A stretch of 18,910 bases of DNA, from positions 1-18,910 of the forward strand of contig CAYXPB010000070.1 of the NCBI GenBank assembly GCA_964466645.1, read 5' to 3'. This document shows, piece by piece, positions 1 through 7,201 of the stretch; position 1 is the first letter of the stretch, and every line of letters begins with the position of its first letter. The translations under genes were made by a program, and so were the position numbers. The stretch is from Acetivibrio sp964466645 (GTDB lineage Bacteria > Bacillota > Clostridia > Acetivibrionales > Acetivibrionaceae). Below the pieces are notes generated by a model. The model was not told the origin of the DNA. It did no database searches and was given only the letters and a program-made list of their open reading frames with translations.

Positions 1-29
1 AATTTGTTATTTAGATATCTTAGATTCCA

Positions 30-872
30 TTATATTCCTTCGTGAATTTGCCGTGCCCGGTTTATCATGTATTTTTCTAGTGTGGGATAAGCATAAAAGT
101 TTGTGATAAATCCAATAGTACTAACTGTAATTAAAGGAAACAATACAAAAGCCAAAACAGGAAGAACCAAAAAGAGTATTGTAGATAGCACAAAACACAC
201 AAATAGAATACCTAGATTCGGAAAGAACTTTACGATTGAAAAAATCAAAGCATTTTTGTAAATATGCTTCAATGAAAGGTTGAAAGTTACAAGCATGGGG
301 TAAATATAAAAGTGCATCATTAAAAACAAAACCAAAACCAAAGATATAAGGCATACAAACAATCCTACAATAATACTATTCATACCTGATTTCATTGAAA
401 TATAAATATCCGCAAGCAAAAAAATAAGAATCAAAAAATCGATTACAGATATTAAAAAACCTTGTTTAAAGTTTTTTCCGGTATGTTCTTTAAAATCCGA
501 CATAATAAATGCATGTTCCTGTCTTGAATAATTTCGTAAAACATAAGTAAAACCAGCTTGGGCGGGACCTGTTGTAATTACCGGAACACATAAAAACATT
601 GCACTAAATGCAACAAAAGCTATAAAACTGAAGAGAGTTCCTCCTTCTTTTAAAAAGCCTTGCAAAGTGTTATAAGATAATCCAAACAAGAAATACACCA
701 ATAATAAAGCTGGTATATTAAAAAATATAAACAAAAGGTTGATTTTAATAAGATCCCAAAACCTTCTAAAGTATATTTGGAAAAATACAATTATCTTCGA
801 CTTTTCGGGTTCCTCCTTATCAACGCCTGGCCCTGGCTTGTTATAATTTAAAAAGCTAAATAGATTCCCCAT
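30..872 (-). CDS. DUF624 (YesL-like) integral membrane protein
   Basis: The 280-residue product is very hydrophobic, with about six predicted membrane segments (roughly residues 40-62, 82-102, 138-157, 165-188, 215-237 and 240-262). The N-terminus is short and polar, and the segment near residues 30-60 (FRRFWDLIKINLLFIFFNIP) is typical of DUF624/YesL proteins. These are small membrane proteins of unknown biochemical role, often found next to carbohydrate-uptake or carbohydrate-degradation genes. The ATG start is supported by GAAGGGA about 8 nt upstream. No sugar transporter lies beside it here, so its job cannot be read from context. Family assignment is fairly sure; function is unknown. Confidence 0.8.
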   Translation of the reverse strand: MGNLFSFLNYNKPGPGVDKEEPEKSKIIVFFQIYFRRFWDLIKINLLFIFFNIPALLLVYFLFGLSYNTLQGFLKEGGTLFSFIAFVAFSAMFLCVPVITTGPAQAGFTYVLRNYSRQEHAFIMSDFKEHTGKNFKQGFLISVIDFLILIFLLADIYISMKSGMNSIIVGLFVCLISLVLVLFLMMHFYIYPMLVTFNLSLKHIYKNALIFSIVKFFPNLGILFVCFVLSTILFLVLPVLAFVLFPLITVSTIGFITNFYAYPTLEKYMINRARQIHEGI

Positions 873-940
873 ATATTATTTCCCTTCTAAGATTTTAATT
901 CTCCCTCTTCATTATAAATAGGGTAAAACTTATTGAATTC

Positions 941-969
941 AATATACTATATTTCATACTCAAGTTCAA
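941..969 (-). promoter_or_regulatory. Sigma-A-type promoter of the DUF624 gene
   Basis: On the minus strand TTGAAC (964-969) and TATATT (941-946) are separated by exactly 17 nt, about 70 nt upstream of the start codon. A perfect 14-bp palindrome, TATTGAATTCAATA (931-944), overlaps the -10 box and could be an operator, although so AT-rich a palindrome may be chance. Confidence 0.5.
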
Positions 970-1019
970 TGAATTTAGTATATTTCCAAAAAAGTCCTTA
1001 TACAAAACAAAGTGTCATT

Positions 1020-1168
1020 TCGTAAAGGCCTTAGAGAATGTTAACGAAGCGAAGAACAAGTCGAATCACTTTTCTTCGCGAAACGAGTTTGATTCAACCC
1101 GTAGAGAGTTTACATCCTCTTAGCCGTGGAGTTTCAGTTCTTGGAATAATCCGGTACGCTATTAAAAT
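1020..1168. other. Unassigned patch preceding the mutS2 relic
   Basis: This stretch reads as less AT-rich than its surroundings. It contains an 8-bp inverted repeat GCGAAGAA (1049-1056) / TTCTTCGC (1072-1079) and a second inverted pair GAATCA (1063-1068) / TGATTC (1090-1095). I find no convincing protein similarity in any frame and no ribosome binding site. It occupies the place where the N-terminal half of the mutS2-like gene should be, so it may be the scar of the event that truncated it. Confidence 0.3.
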
Positions 1169-2248
1169 GTGCACCCCAACATCAACATTGAAGCTATGGA
1201 AATCCTGGATTTTATATTCGCAAAGGCAAAATTAAGTATATCAATGAAAGCTATACCCCTACGTGTTTCTACCGAAAGAAAAATTGAAATCAAGGCTGGA
1301 CGCCATCCACTCTTAAAAGCTAGTACTGTGGTTCCTCTCGATTTTCATATTGGTGGAGCTACAAGAGGGGTTATAATCACCGGTCCTAATACCGGGGGAA
1401 AGACCGTTGCTTTAAAAACCATAGGTCTTTTATCTTTAATGGCACAGTGCGGACTTCATGTCCCTGCAGAGACTGGCTGCTTTACAATGAATAATTATGT
1501 ATTGTGCGATATCGGTGACGGTCAAAGTATTTCGGAAAATCTCTCCACCTTTTCATCGCATTTGATAAATATCATTCAAATACTAAAGGTAGCAGATGAC
1601 CAGTCAATGGTTTTACTTGAGGAATTATCGGGCAAAAACTGTCTCTTTGTTGCAACCACCCATTATCCTGAAATAAAGGAGTTTGCCAAGTCAACACCGG
1701 GTATAATCAATGCAAGGATGGCTTTTGACCGCCAAAGTCTATTACCTCTATACCAACTGGTAATCGGAGAGGCCGGTGAAAGCTGTGCCCTATATATTTC
1801 AAAGCGCTTAGGACTCCCTGATAAAATGATAGAAAGGGCAAGTTTTGCGGCCTATGGGGAAAAAATAAATATTACTTCTGACGTTATTTCAAATGAAATT
1901 GTATATGATACACAGCCGTCTAAAAAGGTTATTGTGCCTGAAGTTAAAAAAACTCCTCGGAGCTTACGCCTAAATATTGGTGACAGTGTAATCGTTTATC
2001 CACAAAAGATAATTGGAATAGTATATCAAATGGCTAACGAAAAGGGTGAAGTAGGAGTTCAAATAAGAGATAAAAAACTTCTTGTAAACCACAAAAGGCT
2101 AAAACTACATGTACCTGCTAGTGAACTATATCCAGAAAATTATGACTTTTCCATCATTTTTGAAAGCGTAGAGAATCGAAAGAAAAAACATGCTATGGCT
2201 CGTAAACATGATCCTAACACAGTGATTTATAGCCCCACTGATTCCTAA
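1169..2248 (+). pseudogene. Decayed MutS2-like ATPase (5' truncated, internal deletion)
   Basis: The 359 codons match the C-terminal part of a MutS2-like protein, a DNA-binding ATPase family acting on branched or recombination DNA structures, but the N-terminal core and lever domains are absent. Walker A is intact (GPNTGGKT, residues 72-79), as are the STFSSH signature (126-131) and THYPE (164-168). After the Walker B stretch MVLLEE (147-152) the sequence jumps from EEL directly to GKNCLFVATTHYP. This omits about 25 residues, including the GTDP D-loop normally found there. The reading frame is kept, so this looks like an in-frame deletion. The only start is a GTG with no ribosome binding site, and a stop lies two codons upstream in frame. 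There is no Smr domain; the tail resembles MutS-related proteins of clostridia that lack it. A functional ATPase is unlikely. Confidence 0.75.
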
Positions 2249-2279
2249 TCTTCTTATTGCTGTAAATACACTTCCTATT

Positions 2280-2330
2280 TAGTGCCCTGCGTACGCTAAA
2301 CCTGTTGCGCAGGGCACTAGTGCTTTTTAA
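2280..2330 (+). terminator. Terminator-like hairpin after the mutS2 relic
   Basis: A perfect 12-bp stem TAGTGCCCTGCG (2280-2291) / CGCAGGGCACTA (2308-2319) with a 16-nt loop is followed three bases later by a short T-tract (2323-2327). It is GC-rich against an AT-rich background and sits 31 nt after the stop codon. The T-tract is short and offset, so efficiency is uncertain. Confidence 0.6.
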
Positions 2331-2403
2331 AGATAAAAGAGGTTAAACTTTTATTTCAAAATACTTTACAATCCATATTCCAGATGCATATTTTAAAATA
2401 TTA

Positions 2404-2432
2404 TTGATAAAATTGTGTTTTAGGTGTATAAT
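2404..2432 (+). promoter_or_regulatory. Sigma-A promoter of gltX
   Basis: TTGATA (2404-2409) and a perfect TATAAT (2427-2432) are separated by 17 nt. Transcription would start near 2439, giving an untranslated leader of about 158 nt before the gltX start codon. This is the best consensus promoter in the window. Confidence 0.75.
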
Positions 2433-2438
2433 AAGCAA

Positions 2439-2596
2439 ATGTAAATATGAACCATTGTTCAAGATGTAATGAACACTTAATACAGTGGAAATGAGGCAAT
2501 TCCCTTTATTGATTACTAGAATAAAACAGACGGTTTTTTGTTAAGATGACAAATTAGCCGTCTTTAATTTTAATTATAATGAAATGAGGTAAAAAT
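2439..2596 (+). promoter_or_regulatory. gltX leader with attenuator-like hairpin
   Basis: The leader contains a 6-bp hairpin TGTTCA (2456-2461) / TGAACA (2470-2475). It also has a stronger hairpin AGACGG (2528-2533) / CCGTCT (2558-2563) with inner pairing, followed by a T-rich run (2562-2575), all upstream of the gltX ribosome binding site. A terminator-like element inside a leader suggests attenuation. A competing short hairpin, AAAAC (2523-2527) / GTTTT (2533-2537), would disrupt its left arm. A 15-codon frame (2447-2494) lies in the leader but has no clear ribosome binding site. The T-box consensus sequence was not found. Confidence 0.45.
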
Positions 2597-4237
2597 ATGG
2601 ACTATAAAAGGTTGGCTGATTTGCTTTTTTCAAACATCACAAATTCAGTATCCTATTATGAAGAAACGGTATTTCCAGATAGAAAACTAAGCGAAGGTGC
2701 AAAGGTCACAAGACTTGCACCAAGCCCTACAGGCTTTATTCATCTGGGCAATCTTTACGGAGCTTTCGTAGATGAGCGTTTAGCCCATCAAAGTAACGGA
2801 GTTTTTATGCTTCGTATAGAGGACACTGACGAAAAACGTAAAGTAGAGGGTGCAGTAGAACTTATCATTTCCTCCTTAGAGTACTTCGGCTTAAAGTTTG
2901 ACGAAGGAGCAGGCATTGATCGCGAAATAGGTAACTATGGTCCCTATTATCAAAGCAACAGGGCAGAAATCTATCAGACTGTTGCAAAATATTTGGTTGA
3001 AGCTGGCAAAGCTTACCCCTGCTTCTGTTCCGAAGAGGAATTAGAAGAAATAAGGAATCAACAATTAGCCGAAAATGTAACTACGGGCTACTATGGCAAA
3101 TGGGCGAAATATAGAGATTTGCCTTTAGAAGATATACAAAAACATTTAGATAACAACGAGAGCTTTGTGCTTCGTTTTAAATCTATGGGTAATCCTGAAG
3201 TGAACTTTGAAATTGAAGATGCCATAAGAGGTGTTCTTTCTATCCCTGAAAACAATCAGGATGTAGTTATTCTAAAAGCTAACGGAATACCCACCTATCA
3301 TTTTGCCCATGTGGTGGATGACCATTTGATGAAAGTCACCCATGTTGTAAGAGGAGAAGAATGGCTTTCAACCCTGCCAATACACTATGAACTTTTTAAA
3401 ACCTTAGACTGGAAGCTTCCTGTATACTGCCATACAGCTCACTTGATGAAAATAGACGAAGGTGTAAAAAGAAAACTTTCAAAGAGAAAAGACCCTGAGT
3501 TAGGATTAGAGTTTTATATGAAATTGGGGTACCACCCTGCAACTGTTAGAGAATACCTTTTAACAATTTTAAATTCCAACTTTGAAGAATGGCGAATCGC
3601 AAACCCTGACGCAAATATTTTCGATTTTGAATTTAGTTTGGAGAAAATGAGCAATTCCGGTGCACTTTTTGATTTGAACAAGCTAAATGATATAAGCAAA
3701 AACGTTATGGTTAAAGTCCCTGTAGAGGAAATCTATGACTTCCTTCTAAAATGGGCAGAGGATTATAAGCAGGAAATAGTAAATCTTTTAGTTAATCAAA
3801 AGGATGATGTATTAAAATTGTTAGCAGTAGGCAGAGATTCCGACAAACCTCGTAAGGATCTTGTTTATTGTGAACAAATATTTGAATTTATCAGCTATTT
3901 CTTTGACGATTACTTTAAAATTGTTGACAATTATCCTCAAAACATAGATGCTTCAGAGGCCAAAAAGTTACTTACAGCTTATCTTGAAACCTATGCCCAC
4001 ACTGATGATCAAACTCAATGGTTTGATAAAATTAAAGAACTAGCTACTGCAAACGGATACGCAGCTAAACCAAAGGACTATAAGAAAAATCCCGAAATGT
4101 ACAAAGGTCATGTTGGTGATGTAAGTACTGTAATCAGGATTGCCCTTGTTGGTCGAAGCACTTCACCGGACATCTGGGAGCTTCAACAGATTATGGGAGA
4201 ATCAAAGGTGAGAAATAGAGTTCAAAGTTTGATATAA
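2597..4237 (+). CDS. gltX: Glutamyl-tRNA synthetase
   Basis: This cytoplasmic class I aminoacyl-tRNA synthetase attaches glutamate to its tRNA. The catalytic Rossmann fold starts near residue 37 with TRLAPSPTGFIHLGN, where HLGN (49-52) is the HIGH motif. The KMSKS equivalent is RKLSKR (292-297) within KRKLSKRKDPE. The insertion with PCFCSEEELEE (141-151) and RGEEWLSTLPIH (252-263) are typical of GluRS. At 546 residues it is longer than the common bacterial enzyme of about 480-500, mainly through roughly 35 extra N-terminal residues before the fold. The ATG start is fixed by GAGGT six bases upstream. It is monocistronic, with its own promoter, a structured leader and a terminator. Whether it is discriminating or also charges tRNA-Gln cannot be read from the sequence. 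Confidence 0.93.
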   Translation: MDYKRLADLLFSNITNSVSYYEETVFPDRKLSEGAKVTRLAPSPTGFIHLGNLYGAFVDERLAHQSNGVFMLRIEDTDEKRKVEGAVELIISSLEYFGLKFDEGAGIDREIGNYGPYYQSNRAEIYQTVAKYLVEAGKAYPCFCSEEELEEIRNQQLAENVTTGYYGKWAKYRDLPLEDIQKHLDNNESFVLRFKSMGNPEVNFEIEDAIRGVLSIPENNQDVVILKANGIPTYHFAHVVDDHLMKVTHVVRGEEWLSTLPIHYELFKTLDWKLPVYCHTAHLMKIDEGVKRKLSKRKDPELGLEFYMKLGYHPATVREYLLTILNSNFEEWRIANPDANIFDFEFSLEKMSNSGALFDLNKLNDISKNVMVKVPVEEIYDFLLKWAEDYKQEIVNLLVNQKDDVLKLLAVGRDSDKPRKDLVYCEQIFEFISYFFDDYFKIVDNYPQNIDASEAKKLLTAYLETYAHTDDQTQWFDKIKELATANGYAAKPKDYKKNPEMYKGHVGDVSTVIRIALVGRSTSPDIWELQQIMGESKVRNRVQSLI

Positions 4238-4265
4238 ACATTATATACTTTGCTATAATCTAACT

Positions 4266-4312
4266 AAAACGCCAGTTAAGAGAATTACTCCTTGACCGGC
4301 GTTTTTAATTTT
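4266..4312 (+). terminator. gltX: Rho-independent terminator of gltX, probably bidirectional
   Basis: The stem AAAACGCC-a-GTTAAG (4266-4280) pairs with CTTGAC-c-GGCGTTTT (4291-4305) around a 10-nt loop and runs into TTTTT plus an AT-rich tail. It lies 28 nt past the gltX stop, in the gap between two convergent genes. On the opposite strand it also ends in a T-run, so it may serve the polyferredoxin gene too. Confidence 0.8.
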
Positions 4313-4394
4313 TAGCAATATTACCAAAAATTTGATGATATTTTCATTATAACTATTTTATTGGTTATTTGAAAAACAATCTTTCAACACAATT

Positions 4395-5051
4395 TTATGC
4401 AATATTCAACGATTTCTTGGGGCATTTTTCAACGCACACGTTGCATTTTAAGCAATCAGCATCTGTGACTTTACCTTGATTCTTATGACTTAATACATCT
4501 ATTCCTATCGGGCAATTCTTTGAACATATTTTACAGTCAACACATTTATCTCTTTCAAAAGAAACCTGTTTCATTTTTGACTTAGCAAACTTTGATTTAG
4601 AAACGTAATGTGCCATAGTCCCCATAGGACAAATCATACACCAGGTTCTCTGATTGAAAGCTATACCTAAAATCACTGTAATCACTGTAGTTATAATAAT
4701 AGTTCTTATAAAAACATAAGCCACGCTTAAGAGGCTACCCCATGCGAATACCATCTGTATTGCAAAAAACCCCATTACTATGGAGAAAAAAATCAATCTA
4801 AACCACGTTTTTTTTAAAACCTTAGGTACAGGTCTTTTCATACTTATCTTTGAAAGTATTACATCGTTAAAACTTCCCCTAGGACAAAAATTGCCACACC
4901 ACATTCTACCTCTGAATATTGCAACCACTGAAGGTGCCAACATGCAAATCAATGCTGCTAAACCTATCAACGGATAGAATATCCCTACTACACAATAAAC
5001 TGCCAACAGAACCCACGCCCATTTATGAATAAACTTTTTAATACTGTCCAT
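4395..5051 (-). CDS. NapH/CcoG-like membrane polyferredoxin (4Fe-4S)
   Basis: This integral membrane iron-sulfur protein probably moves electrons at the cytoplasmic membrane. From the ATG at 5051 it has 218 residues. There are about four membrane spans (roughly 12-45, 84-104 and 108-132) and two CxxxCP/CxxCP motifs near the membrane (CGNFCP at 52-57, CMICP at 138-142). Two classical 4Fe-4S clusters sit at the C-terminus (Cys170, 173, 176, 180 and Cys200, 203, 206, 210). An in-frame GTG three codons earlier (5060) is less likely, because AGGGGTGG sits five bases before the ATG and overlaps that GTG. The upstream neighbour on the same strand is a rhodanese lipoprotein, and a CsoR/CstR-like palindrome lies between them, which hints at a link to sulfane sulfur or metal stress. 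The electron partners are unknown. Confidence 0.85.
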   Translation of the reverse strand: MDSIKKFIHKWAWVLLAVYCVVGIFYPLIGLAALICMLAPSVVAIFRGRMWCGNFCPRGSFNDVILSKISMKRPVPKVLKKTWFRLIFFSIVMGFFAIQMVFAWGSLLSVAYVFIRTIIITTVITVILGIAFNQRTWCMICPMGTMAHYVSKSKFAKSKMKQVSFERDKCVDCKICSKNCPIGIDVLSHKNQGKVTDADCLKCNVCVEKCPKKSLNIA

Positions 5052-5138
5052 TAAAACCACCCCTAAAATTTTTTATATAAAAATCAGAACATTTAAAAAT
5101 TTACATCCTTTGCATCGTGAAATAATGTTCCTATCTAC

Positions 5139-5156
5139 GGAAGCTTAAAAGCTTCC
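5139..5156. repeat. Small palindrome in the polyferredoxin leader
   Basis: GGAAGCTTAAAAGCTTCC is an 18-bp palindrome (hairpin GGAAGC / GCTTCC) about 90 nt upstream of the polyferredoxin start. It lacks a following T-run on either strand, so it is not an obvious terminator. It may be an RNA hairpin in the leader or of no function. Confidence 0.35.
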
Positions 5157-5203
5157 ATAATGAGCTTTATGCCTTAAATATTATCTTTTCAAAGACTTAC
5201 TAC

Positions 5204-5230
5204 ATTACATACCCATACAGGGTATGTAAT
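5204..5230. promoter_or_regulatory. CsoR/CstR-like operator palindrome
   Basis: ATTACATACCC (5204-5214) and GGGTATGTAAT (5220-5230) form a perfect 11-bp inverted repeat around the 5-nt spacer ATACA. The TACCC-N5-GGGTA core is the layout of operators bound by the CsoR family of copper or persulfide sensors. It sits upstream of the polyferredoxin and just downstream of the rhodanese, both on the minus strand. No CsoR-family gene is in the window. This is inference from motif shape and neighbours. Confidence 0.5.
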
Positions 5231-5285
5231 AAACAAAAATTTTACTTTGATTAAATTAGTCCATTTGAGTATTTTACCTGTACAA

Positions 5286-5729
5286 TCACTTAGTTACAAT
5301 TTCATATGGCCAGTCATTTATGCCTCCTAGATTATATACTTGAGTATAGCCCAATCTAATTAAAGCTGCCGAAGCTTCAACACTTCTTCTACCACTTCTG
5401 CAATAAACGAATATCGGTGCATTTTTGTCTGTAATTCTTATTTCTGCTTCCCTTTCAATTAAGTCCAAAGGTATTAACAAACTATTTGGAATATGTGCAA
5501 CGCTATACTCTTGAGGTGTCCTAACATCTAGCAACACTACTCCTTCCTCATTTTCCATTCGATGTTTTGCTTCTTGCGGGCTTATATTTCCATATGTTAT
5601 AGCTTTTACTGGATCTGCTGCTGCAACTTCTGCATTAGTATCATTTCTTGTCTTATTAATTGGTATATTGCAAGCAGCGAACCCAATACCTACTAACGAT
5701 GCCACAATAATAAATATAGTCTTTAACAT
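5286..5729 (-). CDS. Rhodanese-domain lipoprotein
   Basis: The 147-residue product starts with a lysine-plus-hydrophobic signal peptide ending in a lipobox-like GFAAC, giving Cys20 as the likely lipidated residue. It is therefore predicted to be anchored on the outer face of the membrane. Residues 45-145 form a single rhodanese domain: LLDVRTPQEY (66-75), the AHIPNS turn (78-83) and the active-site loop CRSGRRS with catalytic Cys110. Rhodanese domains carry sulfane sulfur on this cysteine, and a cysteine followed by two loop arginines fits an active enzyme. The ATG start follows GAGGGA at good spacing. The next gene downstream is the polyferredoxin. The sulfur donor and acceptor are not evident. 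Confidence 0.88.
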   Translation of the reverse strand: MLKTIFIIVASLVGIGFAACNIPINKTRNDTNAEVAAADPVKAITYGNISPQEAKHRMENEEGVVLLDVRTPQEYSVAHIPNSLLIPLDLIEREAEIRITDKNAPIFVYCRSGRRSVEASAALIRLGYTQVYNLGGINDWPYEIVTK

Positions 5730-5831
5730 AAAAATCCCTCATTTCTTTTATCACATAAGGCCAAATTTTAAATCTTATCCTTTAAGTTAAACTATTTCTT
5801 AATATTCATATATTACAATATTATAATATAT

Positions 5832-5859
5832 ATTATACACTATCTCCATTAAATTTCAA
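5832..5859 (-). promoter_or_regulatory. Sigma-A-type promoter of the rhodanese gene
   Basis: On the minus strand TTGAAA (5854-5859) and TATAAT (5832-5837) are separated by 16 nt, about 100 nt upstream of the rhodanese start. The DNA between this promoter and the gene is very AT-rich, with no copy of the TACCC/GGGTA palindrome found downstream of the gene. Confidence 0.55.
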
Positions 5860-5904
5860 GTAGGTAGATGCTTAAGTGTGCAATTTTAATAGTTCACCAA
5901 ATTA

Positions 5905-5939
5905 TTTAACCTCTTTCGAACTAAGCGAAAGAGGTTAAA
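5905..5939 (-). terminator. Hairpin downstream of the DUF3999 gene, likely terminator
   Basis: A perfect 14-bp stem TTTAACCTCTTTCG (5905-5918) / CGAAAGAGGTTAAA (5926-5939) with a 7-nt loop lies 87 nt past the stop of the DUF3999/DUF2339 pair. The T-run after the stem is weak (AAATAATTT on the minus strand), so the terminator role is probable rather than certain. Confidence 0.5.
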
Positions 5940-6025
5940 ACTGAGAGTTATGGTCTTATATTAGAATTGAAACCGCAATACTATTGTCTTAAACTACTTA
6001 ACCCTATCTGCATAGTGAATCCAGC

Positions 6026-7201
6026 TTATCTCTTTAGTCGGACTAAAATTATTGCGCCAAGTATAATTGCCACAACAATAACCGTAATATTGAAAACAAG
6101 CGTATAATCCGCTTCTTTTTCTTTCTGTATGGGTTGGGAAACAGAAACATTTGAGATTTCAAGTCTGTCAATTTGCTGCCTCAAAACATCACTTTTATAG
6201 TTAGCTATATCATAGGCTGGCTTTTGAATGGCATCATCCTCACCAAATTCCATCACAAATGCCTCCCCTGTACTTCCGTCAAAAACAAGTTCATCGGCGT
6301 AGTACTTAACAGCAACTGAAGATATTTGTATAGGTTTGTCATCCTTATTGTATATAACAACCGTAAATATATCGCTCTTCGAAACATACTGATTCATTTG
6401 TAGGATTGTGTCGCTGTAGCTTTCATTTCCAAAGGATAGATTATATATTTCTTCAATCCCATTAGGTGTAGAAGCATCTCTTTTAAAAATATCATCCGAC
6501 GTTATCGTAATTTCATCAAGTCTCAAGTTTGTAAGACCCGAAATATTAATATGTGTTTCTTTTCCCTTTTCCTCAACAGTATATTCAGGCATCAATTTTT
6601 CAATAAAATAATCGGTTTTGCTTTTTTCTTCACTGTAATACAATTCTACATTATCAAAGGAAAGCTTCTCAAGGTTATTAGAAAGTTTAAGCCTGTAATG
6701 GGTATACTTTTGAGTGGCACTAAATTTTATCTCAAGGTTACTGTTATTATCTACATTATATATGGTATCCTCTTGAATATTTGTCCATTTCACCCCATCA
6801 TAGCTTCCCGATACATTCACTCTCTTAGCAAAACCTTCGTTTTTGGTATTTAAAACTATTGAAGTGGCCAAAATATCATGATCATAATCTTTGTCAATTT
6901 TATAATCAAAGTAAAAGAAATCATCCTTTTCGAAAGAATCTATCATAACCATAGGATAAATGTAGCTTTCTCGGTTGGAGCTCGAATAACTTGAATTAAT
7001 GAAATAGGGAATAATATTGCCCTTTTCATCTTTTAACCTTATATCTGACAAATCATTGTTTGCAAGGTTGTATACCTGAGGTGTCAAGCGAAGGAGCTTG
7101 TATTTATTTTCACCCTTATTCACTATTTGCGCCGTATGAGCAAACACATTAGTGCAAAGTATACAAACCATAAAAAATATAGTAAATGCCTTTTTAATCA
7201 T
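6026..7201 (-). CDS. DUF3999-type membrane-anchored surface protein
   Basis: The 391-residue product has a cleavable-looking signal peptide (residues 1-21, ending NVFAH). A long extracytoplasmic beta-rich region follows, then one membrane span near the C-terminus (about 368-387) ending in VRLKR, so the bulk faces outside. Residues 110-190 resemble an F5/8-type discoidin fold (SGSYDGVKWTNI and HYRLKLSNN are typical stretches). The arrangement fits DUF3999, whose members are commonly encoded directly after a DUF2339 membrane protein, as here. The start overlaps the end of the DUF2339 gene by 8 nt, implying translational coupling and probably a joint complex. The ligand and function are unknown. 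Confidence 0.72.
   Translation of the reverse strand: MIKKAFTIFFMVCILCTNVFAHTAQIVNKGENKYKLLRLTPQVYNLANNDLSDIRLKDEKGNIIPYFINSSYSSSNRESYIYPMVMIDSFEKDDFFYFDYKIDKDYDHDILATSIVLNTKNEGFAKRVNVSGSYDGVKWTNIQEDTIYNVDNNSNLEIKFSATQKYTHYRLKLSNNLEKLSFDNVELYYSEEKSKTDYFIEKLMPEYTVEEKGKETHINISGLTNLRLDEITITSDDIFKRDASTPNGIEEIYNLSFGNESYSDTILQMNQYVSKSDIFTVVIYNKDDKPIQISSVAVKYYADELVFDGSTGEAFVMEFGEDDAIQKPAYDIANYKSDVLRQQIDRLEISNVSVSQPIQKEKEADYTLVFNITVIVVAIILGAIILVRLKR

Noticed and set aside
1038..1235. Open frame of 65 codons overlapping the mutS2 relic
   Set aside because: No ribosome binding site and no recognisable protein. Its 3' part is the out-of-frame shadow of the MutS2-like sequence.
2439..2596. T-box riboswitch for gltX
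   Set aside because: The conserved T-box sequence (AGGGTGGNACCGCG-like) is not present in the leader, so only a generic attenuator is claimed.
5139..5156. Terminator between the rhodanese and polyferredoxin genes
   Set aside because: The palindrome has no T-run on the minus strand and lies too far from the rhodanese stop, so it is listed only as a palindrome.
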